Assembly (NCBI GenBank): GCA_963575745.1
Contig: CAUYUJ010019072.1
Span: 1-64,000 of the forward strand
Reading direction: 5' to 3'
Length of the DNA stretch: 64,000 nt
DNA from: Prorocentrum cordatum
Taxonomy: Eukaryota > Sar > Dinophyceae > Prorocentrales > Prorocentraceae
The stretch's first letter is position 1, and each line of letters opens with the position of its first letter. A model generated the notes under the pieces. The model saw only the letters and a program-made list of their open reading frames with translations, made no database searches and was not told the DNA's origin. Below, piece after piece: positions 23,012-33,307 of the stretch. Made by a program: the position numbers and the translations under genes.

Positions 23012-23199
23012 GACCAAGCGCCAGCTGCGCCAGGAGGACGCCCCACACGCACTCCAACGTGATCGCCAGGAAGACCGCGACCCGCGCGAGCGAGCCAACA
23101 AGCGCAAGGAGCTCTTGGACGACTTGCCCGAGTGCTTCAAGAGGCCGAAGGACAACTGCAAGGTCGACCTCTTCCTGAACAACGATTGCCAGACTCACC

Positions 23200-23930
23200 C
23201 GGACGAGATCTCCTCGCCCATTCGACTCCGCGAGGTGATGTTCACGGGCAGCGCGACCTCGAAGGAGCTGAAGTACGATGACCTCGGCGTCATGGAGGAG
23301 AAGAACGCGGACGTCGCCATAAAGACCGAGTGGTCTATGTGGACGGAGTTCGGCGCCTACACGCAGCTCCCTGCCAAGGAGCTGAGGGAGTTTTTGCGTC
23401 GCAACCCTAGCATGCATCCTGCGGGGACACACTGGGTGCTGACCAGGAAGGGCCAAGACGTCATGAAGGCCCGGCTGGTTGTCCAGGGCTGCCAGGAAGA
23501 TAAGTCGCAGATCAGGACAGACGCGCCTACAGGATCGAGGGACGCCTTGTACCTGGCCCTCGCCGCTGCGGCTCAGAAGGGTTGGAACCTCAAGTCCTAC
23601 GACGCGATGACAGCCTACCTGCAGTCAGGGAACATCGAGAGGCCGCTGCTTCTGCGCATGCCAGCCAAGAACCCACTGCCAGAGATGCAACCCGGCGAGA
23701 TCGCGATGGTCACCAGCGCAATCTACGGGGCGCCCGACGCGGGCCGGCAGCGGCACCTCTACGCGCAGAAGGTCTTCGCCGAGCACGGCCTCATCGAGAG
23801 CAGGCTCGAGAAGGGCCCCGACTACTTCTACGACGAGAAGGGGCTCGCCGCCATAATCCACTCGCACGTGGACGACTTCCCGATCGCTCAGCGCACAACT
23901 CCAGCCGTTGGAGATCCACGATCGTCTTGC
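23200..23930 (+). pseudogene. Copia reverse transcriptase (decayed)
   Basis: The frame reads THWVLTRKGQDVMKARLVVQ, then motif A (NLKSYDAMTAYLQSG) and motif C (IHSHVDDFPIA), all typical of Ty1/copia RT. The catalytic aspartates are still present, but the frame breaks just after motif C, near 23900, so the enzyme would not be complete. Confidence 0.8.
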
Positions 23931-24850
23931 TGGAGAAGGAGCTGCTCCTCAAAAGGGGGTCATCAAGTACTGCGGACGAACCATTACCAAGCTCGACGAC
24001 GAGTTCAGGGTGACCCAGGCCACCGCCGCCGCGCTGGTGGACTTCATAGACTCCAAGGCCGAACGAGGTCGAGGTGCAGAGGATCGACTCACCACCTCGG
24101 AATTGTCAGGACATCGACGCACGCTCGGGCAACTGCTTTGGCTAGCAGCCCAGACCCGGGTTGACATCGCCTGTCCGGTGAGCTTCGCTGTTCGCCGCGC
24201 GGACGCCGCTTCTGTGGCCGACGCAAAGACGTTGAATGAGACCGTCGCCTACGTGCACTCTACCGCGGACTTCGCGATCGTGCTCAAACAGAACCTCGTC
24301 GATCTGATGACGCGCGCCACCGCGTGCTTCAGCGACGCCGCGTTCGCCAACGTAGACGGGGTCAAGAGCCAACGGGGCATGGTGATGGAGCCAACGCACC
24401 AGCCCCGAGATGTCATCGGAGGCTGGTTTGACCCGTGCTTGCCCGTGGCCTGGCACTCAGGCACAGCAAAGAGGTCGGTCAAATCGACCCTCGCTGCTGA
24501 AGGCCATGCAACCGTCGAGGGAGCGGAGACCAACACCTGTCTCCGCCAGTTGCTCACCGAGGCGAACCCCCATCAAGCCGCCCAAGATGATCGACGAGCT
24601 CGCGGATAAGCGACCCGGGGAGATTTACAGCGACAGCAAGGGCCTCGCGACGCACATCCAGTCTGACGTGGGCCAGTCCACGGACATGCGGTTCCGCATC
24701 GCCGCCTCCATGATCAAGGAGGCCATGCATCCGAATTGCGCCCTGCGGCTCAACCGGATTCCTACTTGGGCCATGGTCGCAGACGCCTTGACGAAGACGA
24801 TGGAGGCCGGCGCGCTGCTCTGTCTTCGGGGCCCGCAGACAGACCTACGG
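23930..24850 (+). pseudogene. Copia RNase H (decayed)
   Basis: After the frameshift: GVIKYCGRTITKL, TRVDIACPVSFAVRRADA, then RNase H motifs TACFSDAAFANVDG, KSTLAAEGHATVEGAE, and after another shift EIYSDSKGLATHIQ and WAMVADALTKTME. The DSK and ADALTK signatures are hallmarks of the copia RNase H C-terminal part. Frame changes near 24570-24600 split it. Confidence 0.8.
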
Positions 24851-24952
24851 CATGCGACAGCCGCGCGCCGACATGCTCGCCTCGGTTATGTTTACCTGCT
24901 CGGCAGGGCCATGGGGTAGCCTGCGCCATCGCCTACTCCGCCCAACGATATC

Positions 24953-25162
24953 ATGCTCTACTGCTACACGTGCTACACGACCTGCTTTGCTTTCTTCCTC
25001 GGCATCATCATCGGGCGTGGCATGTTCGTAAGCCTGTGGGCGACCCTGAGGCAGAACCATATGCTCTCGCTGCGCGAACCTCCGCCAGCATCGGAGCTTA
25101 AGGCAGCAGACGACGAACATCTGCGTTGGGACGGACGACGTCTGGACAGGCGCAACCATTAA
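24953..25162 (+). CDS. Small ORF with membrane segment, downstream of copia RNase H
   Basis: A 69-aa ORF starts MLYCYTCYTTCFAFFLGIII, strongly hydrophobic with three early cysteines, and continues to a charged tail. The hydrophobic stretch of about 25 residues could span a membrane. It follows copia RNase H by about 100 bp and may be part of the element's 3' coding region. Its frame relation to the polyprotein is broken here, so whether it was ever a separate protein is unclear. It could also be a chance ORF. Confidence 0.35.
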   Translation: MLYCYTCYTTCFAFFLGIIIGRGMFVSLWATLRQNHMLSLREPPPASELKAADDEHLRWDGRRLDRRNH

Positions 25163-25213
25163 ACGAGACAGCCGACCATCCCAGAAGAGCAGGATCAAGA
25201 TGGTGACATCTAC

Positions 25214-25620
25214 ATGCCCTCCGCGGACGGTCACGACAACGGCCGGGCATCGAGCTCGTCGGCAGCCAGCGCCAGCGCCAGCGCGCTGCCCCCGCCGCCC
25301 CCGCCACCTGCACCGGCGGAGCCACAGCTTTCGAGCTCGCAGCCTACACCGCCGCCAGGGATTGGATCGTCAGCGCCAGCATCGCCGGGCGTGGTCTCAT
25401 TCACCAGCTCGTCGAGTGCCAGCCTGACTTCGTGGAACAGATCGACGCCTATGGTCGCACCGCTGGAGATGAACCCTTGCGCGGTGGCAGCGCACAACCT
25501 TCGAGTCGGACACCAACCACCACAGCGTCTACGTCACCTGCAGGACCTGTCGGAAGCACGCATCCTGGCTCCTACGCAACTATCGAGATCATGAGCCTGC
25601 TTTCTCGCCTATGCACTATA
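25214..25620 (+). pseudogene. Copia C-terminal region with zinc ribbon
   Basis: Ser/Pro-rich sequence is followed, with a frame change, by a C....H cluster and then HHSVYVTCRTCRKHASWLLR (about 25520-25580). The intact copia element ends with an equivalent C-x-H ... N.Y ... CxxC cluster after RNase H, so this is probably its homologue. The zinc-binding role is inferred from the spacing only. Confidence 0.45.
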
Positions 25621-25834
25621 CGCCGAGGTGGGAGTTGAACCATCACTGGAGGCAGCTCACAGGCCACTACCCGACTACGATGGGAAGCGAGGCTGCAAAG
25701 GTTGAGGGGATGATTTCCCCCGCCGCTGCGTCTTTCATATTTCGTGACGGTCGCAAGACGACCCAGTTTTTACGTAAGTCCGCATTGCGCAATTTTGCCG
25801 TGTTGCTTGCTGGGCCTTCCGTGACTACCCCAAT

Positions 25835-26005
25835 GGTCATCGACGTGCATTCCGATGGGGGGAGATCGGGTGCTGGGACATCTCGCATTTTTCCCATGGC
25901 CATCGAGGTGCATTCCGACGGGGGGAGATCGTGTGATGGGCCTCCCTTACTGTTCCCATGGCCATCGATGTGCATTCCGATTGGGGGAGCCTGTGCGCTG
26001 GGGTA
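25835..26005 (+). repeat. 62-63-bp tandem repeat, 3 copies
   Basis: Copies start at 25835, 25898 and 25960 with GGYCATCGANGTGCATTCCG followed by GGGGGAGATCG; the third is partial. Confidence 0.9.
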
Positions 26006-26640
26006 GGCTTGGCCCGTTCGTCAGTAGTGGTTGGGACTGGCGGTCTGTCATCGAGCCAAGCGTCCGCGCGCAAACGAGGCAATGCTGTTCATGATGGAGT
26101 GGCTGAAGATGCAGACGTGAAGCCCCCCGACCCTGCCAACGCGACTGCGGGGGGTGCAGGGCAAACGGCTGCCCCAGCACTCGCGGCCCCGCCTCGCCCG
26201 GGGGCCTCGGCCGCGGCACAGGAGCCGAGGACGAGCGCCCAGGCGCGGCCCGGGGCAGCCAAGGCGGCCGCGTCGCAGCACCCGAGGCGAGGCGGCGAGG
26301 CAGCCAGGGGGACCGTGGGGGAGCAGTTCTTTGAGCACCTCACGCACCTCCCCGAGCCAGGGGCAGATGTTCGACCACTCCATGGCGAACATGGAGGGCA
26401 TGCGACGCGCGCCCCCGCGCGCCACGGGGGCCCCCTGGGCGACGGCGATGCCGTGGATGGGGCTGTCCACGTGAAGAAGTATGCGGCGGCCAGCGAAGTC
26501 GTTGGAGTCAGAGTCGGGGCGCAGCATGCGACTCCGAGGAACAGCCGACTCGCCCAGACGGGTGCCCATGCAGGGACTGGCAGCTCTGCACCTAGCCAGC
26601 CAACCATATGCAATCGTGGGGCAGGTCCGTTGGTATTGGT
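26005..26640. other. Unassigned stretch upstream of LINE fragment
   Basis: Long frames are open on both strands because of GC richness, but none shows a domain I can name. It may contain the decayed endonuclease-to-RT linker of the LINE that becomes recognisable near 26640. Confidence 0.4.
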
Positions 26641-29417
26641 ACTAAGTGCCACGCTACCGACGGCGCTTCGAGGTGGCCGCCGAGCAGGTGGCGGACCAGG
26701 CCATGAACGAGCGGGAGGGCCTTTGGGAAGCGCATGGAGCTCCCTGGACGGCCACCCCAGGCGATGCTGCAATATGGCCTGCGCCCCCCCCCCCCCCCCG
26801 ATCAGCGGCAGCGACATCAGGAGGGCGGCGGGCACCTTCTCATGGAAGACAGCGGTGGGCCAGTCTCGACTACACCCGCGGCAGCTCTGGTTCGTGCCGC
26901 ATGATGCCATGGAGGTGCTCGCGGCCCTGTTCACCCTTTGCGAGGAGCTCTTGTGCTGGCCGCCGGAGCGGATCATCAACGTGATGGTCCGCTTGCCGAA
27001 GCCCGACGGCGAGGGCTGCCGCCGGATCACCTTGGCTAAAACGCCCATTCGAGTGCGGGCGAGGGTACGCAAGCCACTCTCGCAACAGTGAATCAGGGAC
27101 AACCCCGATGACGCAATCTTCGGCATGAAGCGCGGGGCGACGGCCACGGCGTCGGCGCACCGCCACAACGTCCAAACCGAGATCGCCCAGCTGCTGGGGG
27201 AGGCCAGCTGGACTGTGATCATGGATACGCACAAGGACTTCGATAGCGTGCTCATAGGCCCCCATCCTCGAGCAGGCTAGGGCCCTCGGTTTCCCTACGC
27301 GGCTGGTATGGATGTGTGTGAGCTATTTCAGGATGCCGAGGGTGCTGCAGGCGCACGGCTGCTGGAGCCGCATGGTGGTGACCAACAGCAGCATCCTGGC
27401 GGGGTGCACCCACAGCGCAGCCCTGCCGACGGGGCCGCCCTTCCAGGCCGTCACGCGCCTTCTCAACATCGCGCACCAGCTGGCCCCGAGATCCCTCATG
27501 GACGGCCTCACCACCCAGTGGATCGGCCAGGTTGGCGACGGCGGCGCCAGCATGTTGCGAAGGGCGGTCCGCGAGCTCACGGAGCAGATGCGGCCGCTGG
27601 GCATGCAGATCAACAAGTTGGCCAAGTCAGGTTGGCTCGCCACATCGCAGGACGCCAAGATGGAGTTTCGGCCCGCTGCCAGAGCCCCGGCGCTGCCCGA
27701 GAGGCAGGGCCCCCGCAGCTTCGGCCACGACACGCACGGCACGGCGGCGCGGAGGCCTGTGGCGAGGGCTAGACTGGAGAAGCTCCAGGCGCGTCAACCT
27801 CGAATAGATGCGCTGGCGAGGATTCGCGGGCCCTTGCCGCGCTCAGGCACCGCGCTATGCTGCTGTGCTGCTGTGCGGCCTCGATCACGGCGTACCTGGC
27901 CACCCAGCGCGGCCCTTTCCTCGACCCGGTGCACGAGGCCACGGCGGCGCCGCTGGTGGCCCACGCTGCGCAGATTCGGGACGGCCACCCCCCGCTGGCC
28001 AAGCCGCAGCAGGCCCGGGGCGCCCTCGAGCAGCGGCGGAGCGAGACGGCGCCCTTCTGGCAGACGGCGAGGGGCCCGATCGCCGATCGCCGCCCTGTGG
28101 CTGAGCGCGCGCCGCATTGGATGGGACATGCACACCAGCCTAGCCCTCGTCGGCGGCGAGGGACGCCCGATCGAGCTCCTCAGGCAGCACCCGCAGGAGA
28201 TGCGCAAGCTCGCGCGGGAGGGCGTGGCGTGGTGGCATGGACGCCAGATCCCCAGTCACCACCAGTCGAATACATCGCTCATGGGCGCCAGGCTCTGGCG
28301 CAGGGCAGCCAGGCACGTGCCGGCGCCGCCGCGCGCCAAGATCCGAGGAGCGAGGGCAGGCCACCCGCGGAAGCTCTGGGCAGGAGGTGCATGGGATGCT
28401 GTGCGGCGGCACGCAGCGCGCTACATCAGCAGCCCCGACTGCCCGTTCTGCGCAGCGCCCACACCTGGCACGCGAGGCCACTGGACGCACGAGCGCGAGC
28501 GCGTCGCTGCCACGGGCGGGGAGGGCGAGACGGGCGCGGCGCTGGAGGAGCTGACGGACCAGCAGCAGCGGACCAAGAAGAGGATGCGGGAGCGGTGCCG
28601 CATCGGAGTTGCCGACGCCGACTACGACCGCTCCGACCTCACGGCTGGCCCCCCGCCCATCCCTTACTAGGCCCCCCCCCCCCGCAGCAGGACGGCGGAC
28701 ATCCACCTCTGGGGGGGCTGGTCCAGCAGCGGCGAGGGCGCCACCGCGGCGGTCTACTTGGACGGTTCAGGGTACGAACCCGCGACGCCTGAGCTCACCA
28801 GGCGCGGCCGGGCGTCTGCGCAGCTGGACAACATGGGCTGGCCCTGGCGGGCGGCGCACGGAGCACTCCCAGGCCACCGCCAGACGGTGGGGAGGGCAGA
28901 GAGACGGGCGTTCTTGCAGGCGCTGCAGTTGGCGCCCGACATGGAGCTCCTCATCACCGACCCGGCAGGCCTGAGGAGCGAGGTCGCCGATTGGGACCCT
29001 TGGTTGGCGATCGCGGCTGGGCAGTACGCAGATATCTGGCGACAGATCTTCGAGGTGCAGAGGGGCCGTGAGCCGCCTGAGGCGCTGTGGTGCCCTGCTC
29101 ACCTCACGTTTGTGGAATTCGCGTTCGACCCAGAGCGAGATGCGATGGACGTCCTCGGCAACGCCTGGGCGGACTGGTTCGCCAAGGCGGGGGCCAGGGA
29201 GCATCGGTTGCCTGCTCTGCTGGCGGATCCCCTGAGGACCCGGCTCTCCGACGCAGTGGAGGAGGCGCCCGTGCCGGCGTGGCACCAGGCCGCGATCGGA
29301 GGCTTCGCGGAGGAGCTGAGGGTGAGCAGGAGGCGTATGAGTTTGCCGCCAGTGCTTGTCGCCCCTGCACAGTCGGGGCGTGGCCGCCACTTGTTCGTCA
29401 AGCGGCCAGCGGGCTGA
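26640..29417 (+). pseudogene. Decayed LINE: RT, zinc knuckle, RNase H
   Basis: Pre-RT linker (YRRRFEVAAEQVADQAMNER) is followed by RT fingers (FSWKTAVGQSRLHPRQLWF, VMVRLPKPDGEGCRRITL). An in-frame TGA at 27089-27091 precedes motif A (WTVIMDTHKDFDSVLI). After a +1 shift near 27260 come motif B (ILAGCTHS) and a ruined motif C (SLMDGLTTQW, expected DD). The connection holds RRIGWDMHTSLALV, the family motif also in the LINEs at 918 and 37510. A zinc cluster (CPFCAAPTPGTRGHWTHE) precedes a stop at 28668-28670 beside a C-rich homopolymer. RNase H follows in a new frame. No 5' end, SL or target duplication is visible. Confidence 0.75.
28700..29417 (+). pseudogene. LINE RNase HI domain, catalytic residues retained
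   Basis: In one frame: LDGSGY (first Asp), GRAERRAFLQAL (Glu), LLITDPAGL (Asp), WCPAHLTF (His) and LGNAWADWFAKAGA (last Asp). All catalytic positions are conserved although the parent element is broken. The pattern is very close to the RNase H at 38150-38600 (GRAERHALLQAL, NMWADWFARQGA), supporting one family. Confidence 0.75.
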
Positions 29418-29419
29418 GC

Positions 29420-30350
29420 GAGTACAGCATGCACGGCCACCGCCACGACGGACGAGGCGAGGCGGAGGCTCGAGCGCGAGGATTGCGCGCCTTCCTCGCT
29501 CCAGGCCTTCATGGCGCGTGCCCGCGCCCGCCTCCCTCCTTCCGCCTCCGCCTCGTTGGCCGCGGCCGCGGAGCCGCTCCCCTCGGCGCGCGAGGAGGCC
29601 ATGGCCATCACACTGAGAGCGGCGGATCGCATCCTCGGTGGTGGCGAGCCGACCGTGGCCCAGATATGGTCCTCCTCGGCCCACGGCTGCGAGAAACTGG
29701 ATTCCTGTGCCGCCCGCGCGGGGAAGGGACCGATCCAGGTCCCCGCGGCGGGGCCCCGACGGGGGACCCAGCGTCACCTCGGCTCGTGCCTGGAGGGAGT
29801 CCCATCCTTCGGACGGGAGACCCTGGATTCGAAGTGTGGACGTGCCGAGGGGCCGTCGGGCTTAGGCGGGGCCCCATGCGGGCCCGAGGGTGGGGACGGG
29901 GCGGCGGCCGCCTTGCCTGTGTCCCCTGGAGCCCGTTGTACAGGGGGGTCCCCGCCCAGGGCCCTAGGGCCCGTGGAGCCTTTGACCGAGGTCATCAGGG
30001 GCCATCAGATGGCCTCCTGTGGCCCCTTCGTGCTTTGTCGAGTTCGCGGTGGATGAGCATCCCGTCTTGATGACCCCACGTAAGGGGCTCGTCAGCTGGG
30101 AGAGTAGTCGTCTCAGGACGACCGCCTTGAGACACCTCGAGGTGGGTCGGCACCCTCGGACGGGGATCCCCCTACAGAGCGGGTTCCACAACGCTTAGCG
30201 GTGATCTGTCCTCGAAGCGCCCTGGTTTTTCCCTACCTAGGCTCTGCCTAGAGGGTTCTTACCCTGTATCTTAAAGGGGCCGGGCAGTGGAACGCGCCCC
30301 GGGCGGTTCCCCCGGCATCCGCCCCGCGGTTCCCCCAGTTACGTCCGTCT
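29420..30350. other. Probable decayed LINE tail and spacer
   Basis: No clean domain is visible after the RNase H stop. Directly repeated sequence CCTACCTAGGCTCTGCCTAG with AGGGTT at about 30231 recurs with changes at about 30551, bracketing the start of the pentanucleotide array. Confidence 0.4.
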
Positions 30351-30880
30351 CCTTAGCTTAGCGTTGCTTATATCATCTTGCTTATATGATTTCGGATTAG
30401 CTTAGCTTTGATTAATCTTAGTTCAGGTTTATCCTAGCTTAGCTTACCTTCGCCTTAGCTTCGCTGAGCTTTAGCATAGCAGAGCACAGCATAGCATATC
30501 ATAGCGTAGCATTGCATAGCGCAGCATAGCATTAACATGGGTGTACTTCCCTACCTTGGTTATGCCTAGAGGGTTAGCTTAGCTTTGCATAGTATAGCGC
30601 AGCGCTGCATTAGCATAGCATAGCATAGCATAACATAGCCAAGCGTAGCCTAGCATAGCATAGCGCAGCATAGCATAGCATAGCATAGCAAAACATAACA
30701 TAACATAGCATGGCGCAGCTTAGCATAGCATAGCATAGCTCAGCATAGCACAGCGCAGCATGACATAGCATAGCATTGCATTGCATAGCATAGCGCAGCA
30801 TAGCATAGCATAGCATAGCATAGCATAGCGCAGCATAGCATGGCATAGCATAGCGTAGCATAGCATAGCATAGCAACTAA
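30350..30880. repeat. (TTAGC/TAGCA)n pentanucleotide array
   Basis: TTAGCTTAGC-like units grade into AGCATAGCATAGCATAGCAT over about 500 bp, with GCGCAGCAT variants. The reverse strand reads as an artefactual MLCYAMLCYA peptide. Confidence 0.95.
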
Positions 30881-32575
30881 TGCTGCTTTCCTAGGGGCTC
30901 CAACTTCTAGGTAGGGTCGCACTGGGGTAATTATATCCGTGGCGACCCTCTCGAGCCTCGGGTCCTCCTCCTCGTCCTCCCCCTCCCCCTCCTCGTCATC
31001 CTCATCCCCCCTGTTCTGGAGGGGTGCGCACGGGACCGCATGGGTCCTGATGCGAGGCCCGCGCACGCCTGACCGCGTCGGGGCAGCGCCGAGCGCCACA
31101 GCCCCGCCTGTTCTCAGAGGAACGTCCTCGATATCCTCGACCCTGCCCGCTCCAGGCAGGCCTGAGCGCGGCGCGAGCACCACCGCAAGCTGGCGCCGCT
31201 CGGCGAGTTTAGGCAGCTCGTGCCCGGCCGCTGCGCCGAGCACAGGCTTCTGCCACCCGGCGGCGGCCGGTGCGGTCGCCGCCAGGCTGTCTCCGCTTCT
31301 CTTTGTTATCGGGTGAGCGGTGGGCGGTGAGAAAAGTCGATCGATACGCTCGATAACCGATCCCCAGCTCCTCTCCCCCCTCGCCTTGCCACGCAGGCGC
31401 CTTGACCCCGAGCGCGCCACACGGGAGGAGTGGAGTGGTTTTCGTTTTCCGTCTCCTTCAAAGAGGGCGTGCCCCTGACTGGATGCACATCCGTCGCCCG
31501 ACCCAGGAGGGGGTGGCTGGAATCTGGGAGAAGGTGGGAGCAGCAAGAGGGGGAGGAGAAGAAGTGGAGGGGGGAGGGGGAGGAGGCACCTGGCATTTGC
31601 TAATCACGCAGCGCAGCCATCGCATGAGCATTCAGAGATTAACCCGCAAGGTCGAATTTCACCAGCTGCCTGAACTCGGCCAGTGCCAAGCGATTCCCAG
31701 TATCGGGCAGGGCGATGGTTAAAGCTCCAGCTCGCAGCTCGTTCTTCCTGATCAGGCAGTGCAGCCGCCGCACTTGAACTCCAAATTTAAACCCCATGTC
31801 CGCGAATTGATGGAGGGGTAGAGGCGAGGCAGCATCATGATCATGTGAGGGCCATGGCATGATAGTAGCACAGGTTAGTGTGTCAAGGTATTGCTCCACA
31901 TGCGCTCTTACCTGCTCACTGTAGCAGTCTAAGCGAAGAGAAGAGGCGATGGGAGAGGACACGTTTGTCCTAAGGACCTCACGACCATGCATCCGCCCGA
32001 CCTGCTGCGCCGGTGGTTCACCCTGCAGATCGACGCCAGCGAGCCGTGGAAGTACGACACTACGATGACGACCACGGGCGAGGAGGGGCGCTGCACTCGG
32101 CCCAGCCCTGCCCACCACAGCCACTTCATAAGATGGGCGTCGACCAAAGCTTCGATCGATTGAGACCACATAGGGGATGCCGTGGTTGTCGTTTTGGTTG
32201 AACGCGCCGGTTTCGGCCAGATCCGGGCCCTCGCAGGGGCCCAGCACCCTCGTGTTCCCCGCTCTCGACTCTGCGAACAGCGCCGATGTCGAGATTTCCT
32301 GCCCGCGCGCGTGTCTACCTCACCCTGCAGCCGTCGCTGCTCTTCACCGCTGCTCCTCATCCTCCTGTGCCCGGAGCAACCAAGCGGCATGGAGCAGGCA
32401 CACGCGAAATTGCAACTCTCTACGAGGAGCAGCGGCACTGGCCGTGAAGCGCGAGTGGCACACGAGCCACGGCGGACGGCCCGGGAAGCCGCTGCGGGGA
32501 CTCCGTCTGGCGGAACGGCAGACGAGACCGTGCCAGTCTGCCCTTTCTTCTGCCTCCTCCTCCTTCTTCACTCCT
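30880..32575. other. Unassigned stretch upstream of the intact LINE
   Basis: No gene is firmly supported. A minus-strand frame 32247-31639 ends with fairly natural-looking sequence (MGFKFGVQVRRLHCLIRKNE) and could be a relic exon, but I recognise no family. Confidence 0.4.
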
Positions 32576-32576
32576 C

Positions 32577-33178
32577 ACCCCTCCTCCTCCTCCTCCACCT
32601 CATCCTCCTCCTCCTCCTCCTCCTCCTCCGCCTCCTCCGCCTACTCCGCCTCCTCCTCCTCCTCCTCCTCCTCCTCCTCTCCTCCTCCTCACCCCTCCTC
32701 CTCCTCACCCCTCCCTCCTCCCCCTCCTCCTCCTCCTCCTCCTCCTCTCTCCCCTCCTCCCTCCTCCTCTCCTCCTCCTCCTCCTCCTCCTCCTCCTCCT
32801 CCTCCTCCTCCTCCTCCTCCTCCTCCTCCTCTCCTCATCACCCTCACTTCTCACTCCTCACTCCTCACTCTTCACTCCTCCTCACTCCTCACTGTTCATT
32901 CTTCACTCCACGCCCCTTCTCCTCCTTCCTCCTCCTCCTCCTCTCTCCTCCCCCCCTCCTCCTCCTCCTCCTCCTCCTCCTCCTCCTCCTCCTCCTCCTC
33001 CTCCTCCTCCTCCTCCTCCTCCTCCTCCTCCTCCGTCCTCCTCCGTCCTCCTCCGTCCTCCTCCGTCCTCCTCCTCCTCCTCTCCCTCCTCCTCCTCCTC
33101 CTCCTCCTCCTCCTCCTCCTCCTCCTCCTCCTCCGTCCTCCTCCTCCTCCTCCTCCTCCTCCTCCTCCTCCCCTCCTC
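32577..33178 (+). repeat. (CTC)n composite array at LINE 5' end
   Basis: About 600 bp of CTC/TCC units with internal CACTCCTCACTCCTCACTCT interruptions near 32850-32900 and CCGTCCTCCTCCGTCCTC variants near 33030-33070. The array runs directly into the spliced-leader copy at 33179. Similar TCACTCC interruptions occur in the array on the LINE's 3' side (about 41435-41520). Confidence 0.95.
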
Positions 33179-33200
33179 TCCGTAGCCATTTTGGCTCAAG
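33179..33200 (+). other. Genomic copy of the dinoflagellate spliced leader
   Basis: T followed by C and then CGTAGCCATTTTGGCTCAAG equals the 22-nt conserved dinoflagellate SL (first base variable) with no mismatch. It is not followed by the GT of an SL RNA gene intron but by ATG, so it is a relic incorporated through reverse transcription of a trans-spliced mRNA rather than an SL gene. Confidence 0.95.
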
Positions 33201-33307
33201 ATGCCCAGTTCCACAGGGGAACAAGTGGATACCGCTAGTCCGCGGCCAGTGCCAGGGCTCTCGGGCCCGACAGCCCTTTCTCTTTCCCAAGTGCAGACTG
33301 CAGCACC

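Larger units (their letters stand above)
20860..25620 (+). mobile_element. Decayed Ty1/copia retrotransposon
   Basis: In order along the plus strand I see a methyltransferase-like PC motif, integrase core, proline-rich linker, copia reverse transcriptase, RNase H, a small membrane-segment ORF and a CxxC zinc ribbon. Integrase before RT is the copia order. Several frameshifts break the polyprotein. Gag and protease were not found upstream, where an AT-rich repeat takes over, and I could not identify LTRs. The order matches the intact copia element at 45504-54128, although the sequences are clearly diverged. Confidence 0.75.

Noticed and set aside
26048-26569. Minus-strand ORF with fairly natural composition
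   Set aside because: It lies where the linker of the plus-strand LINE is expected; I could not name any domain, so it is not called as a gene.
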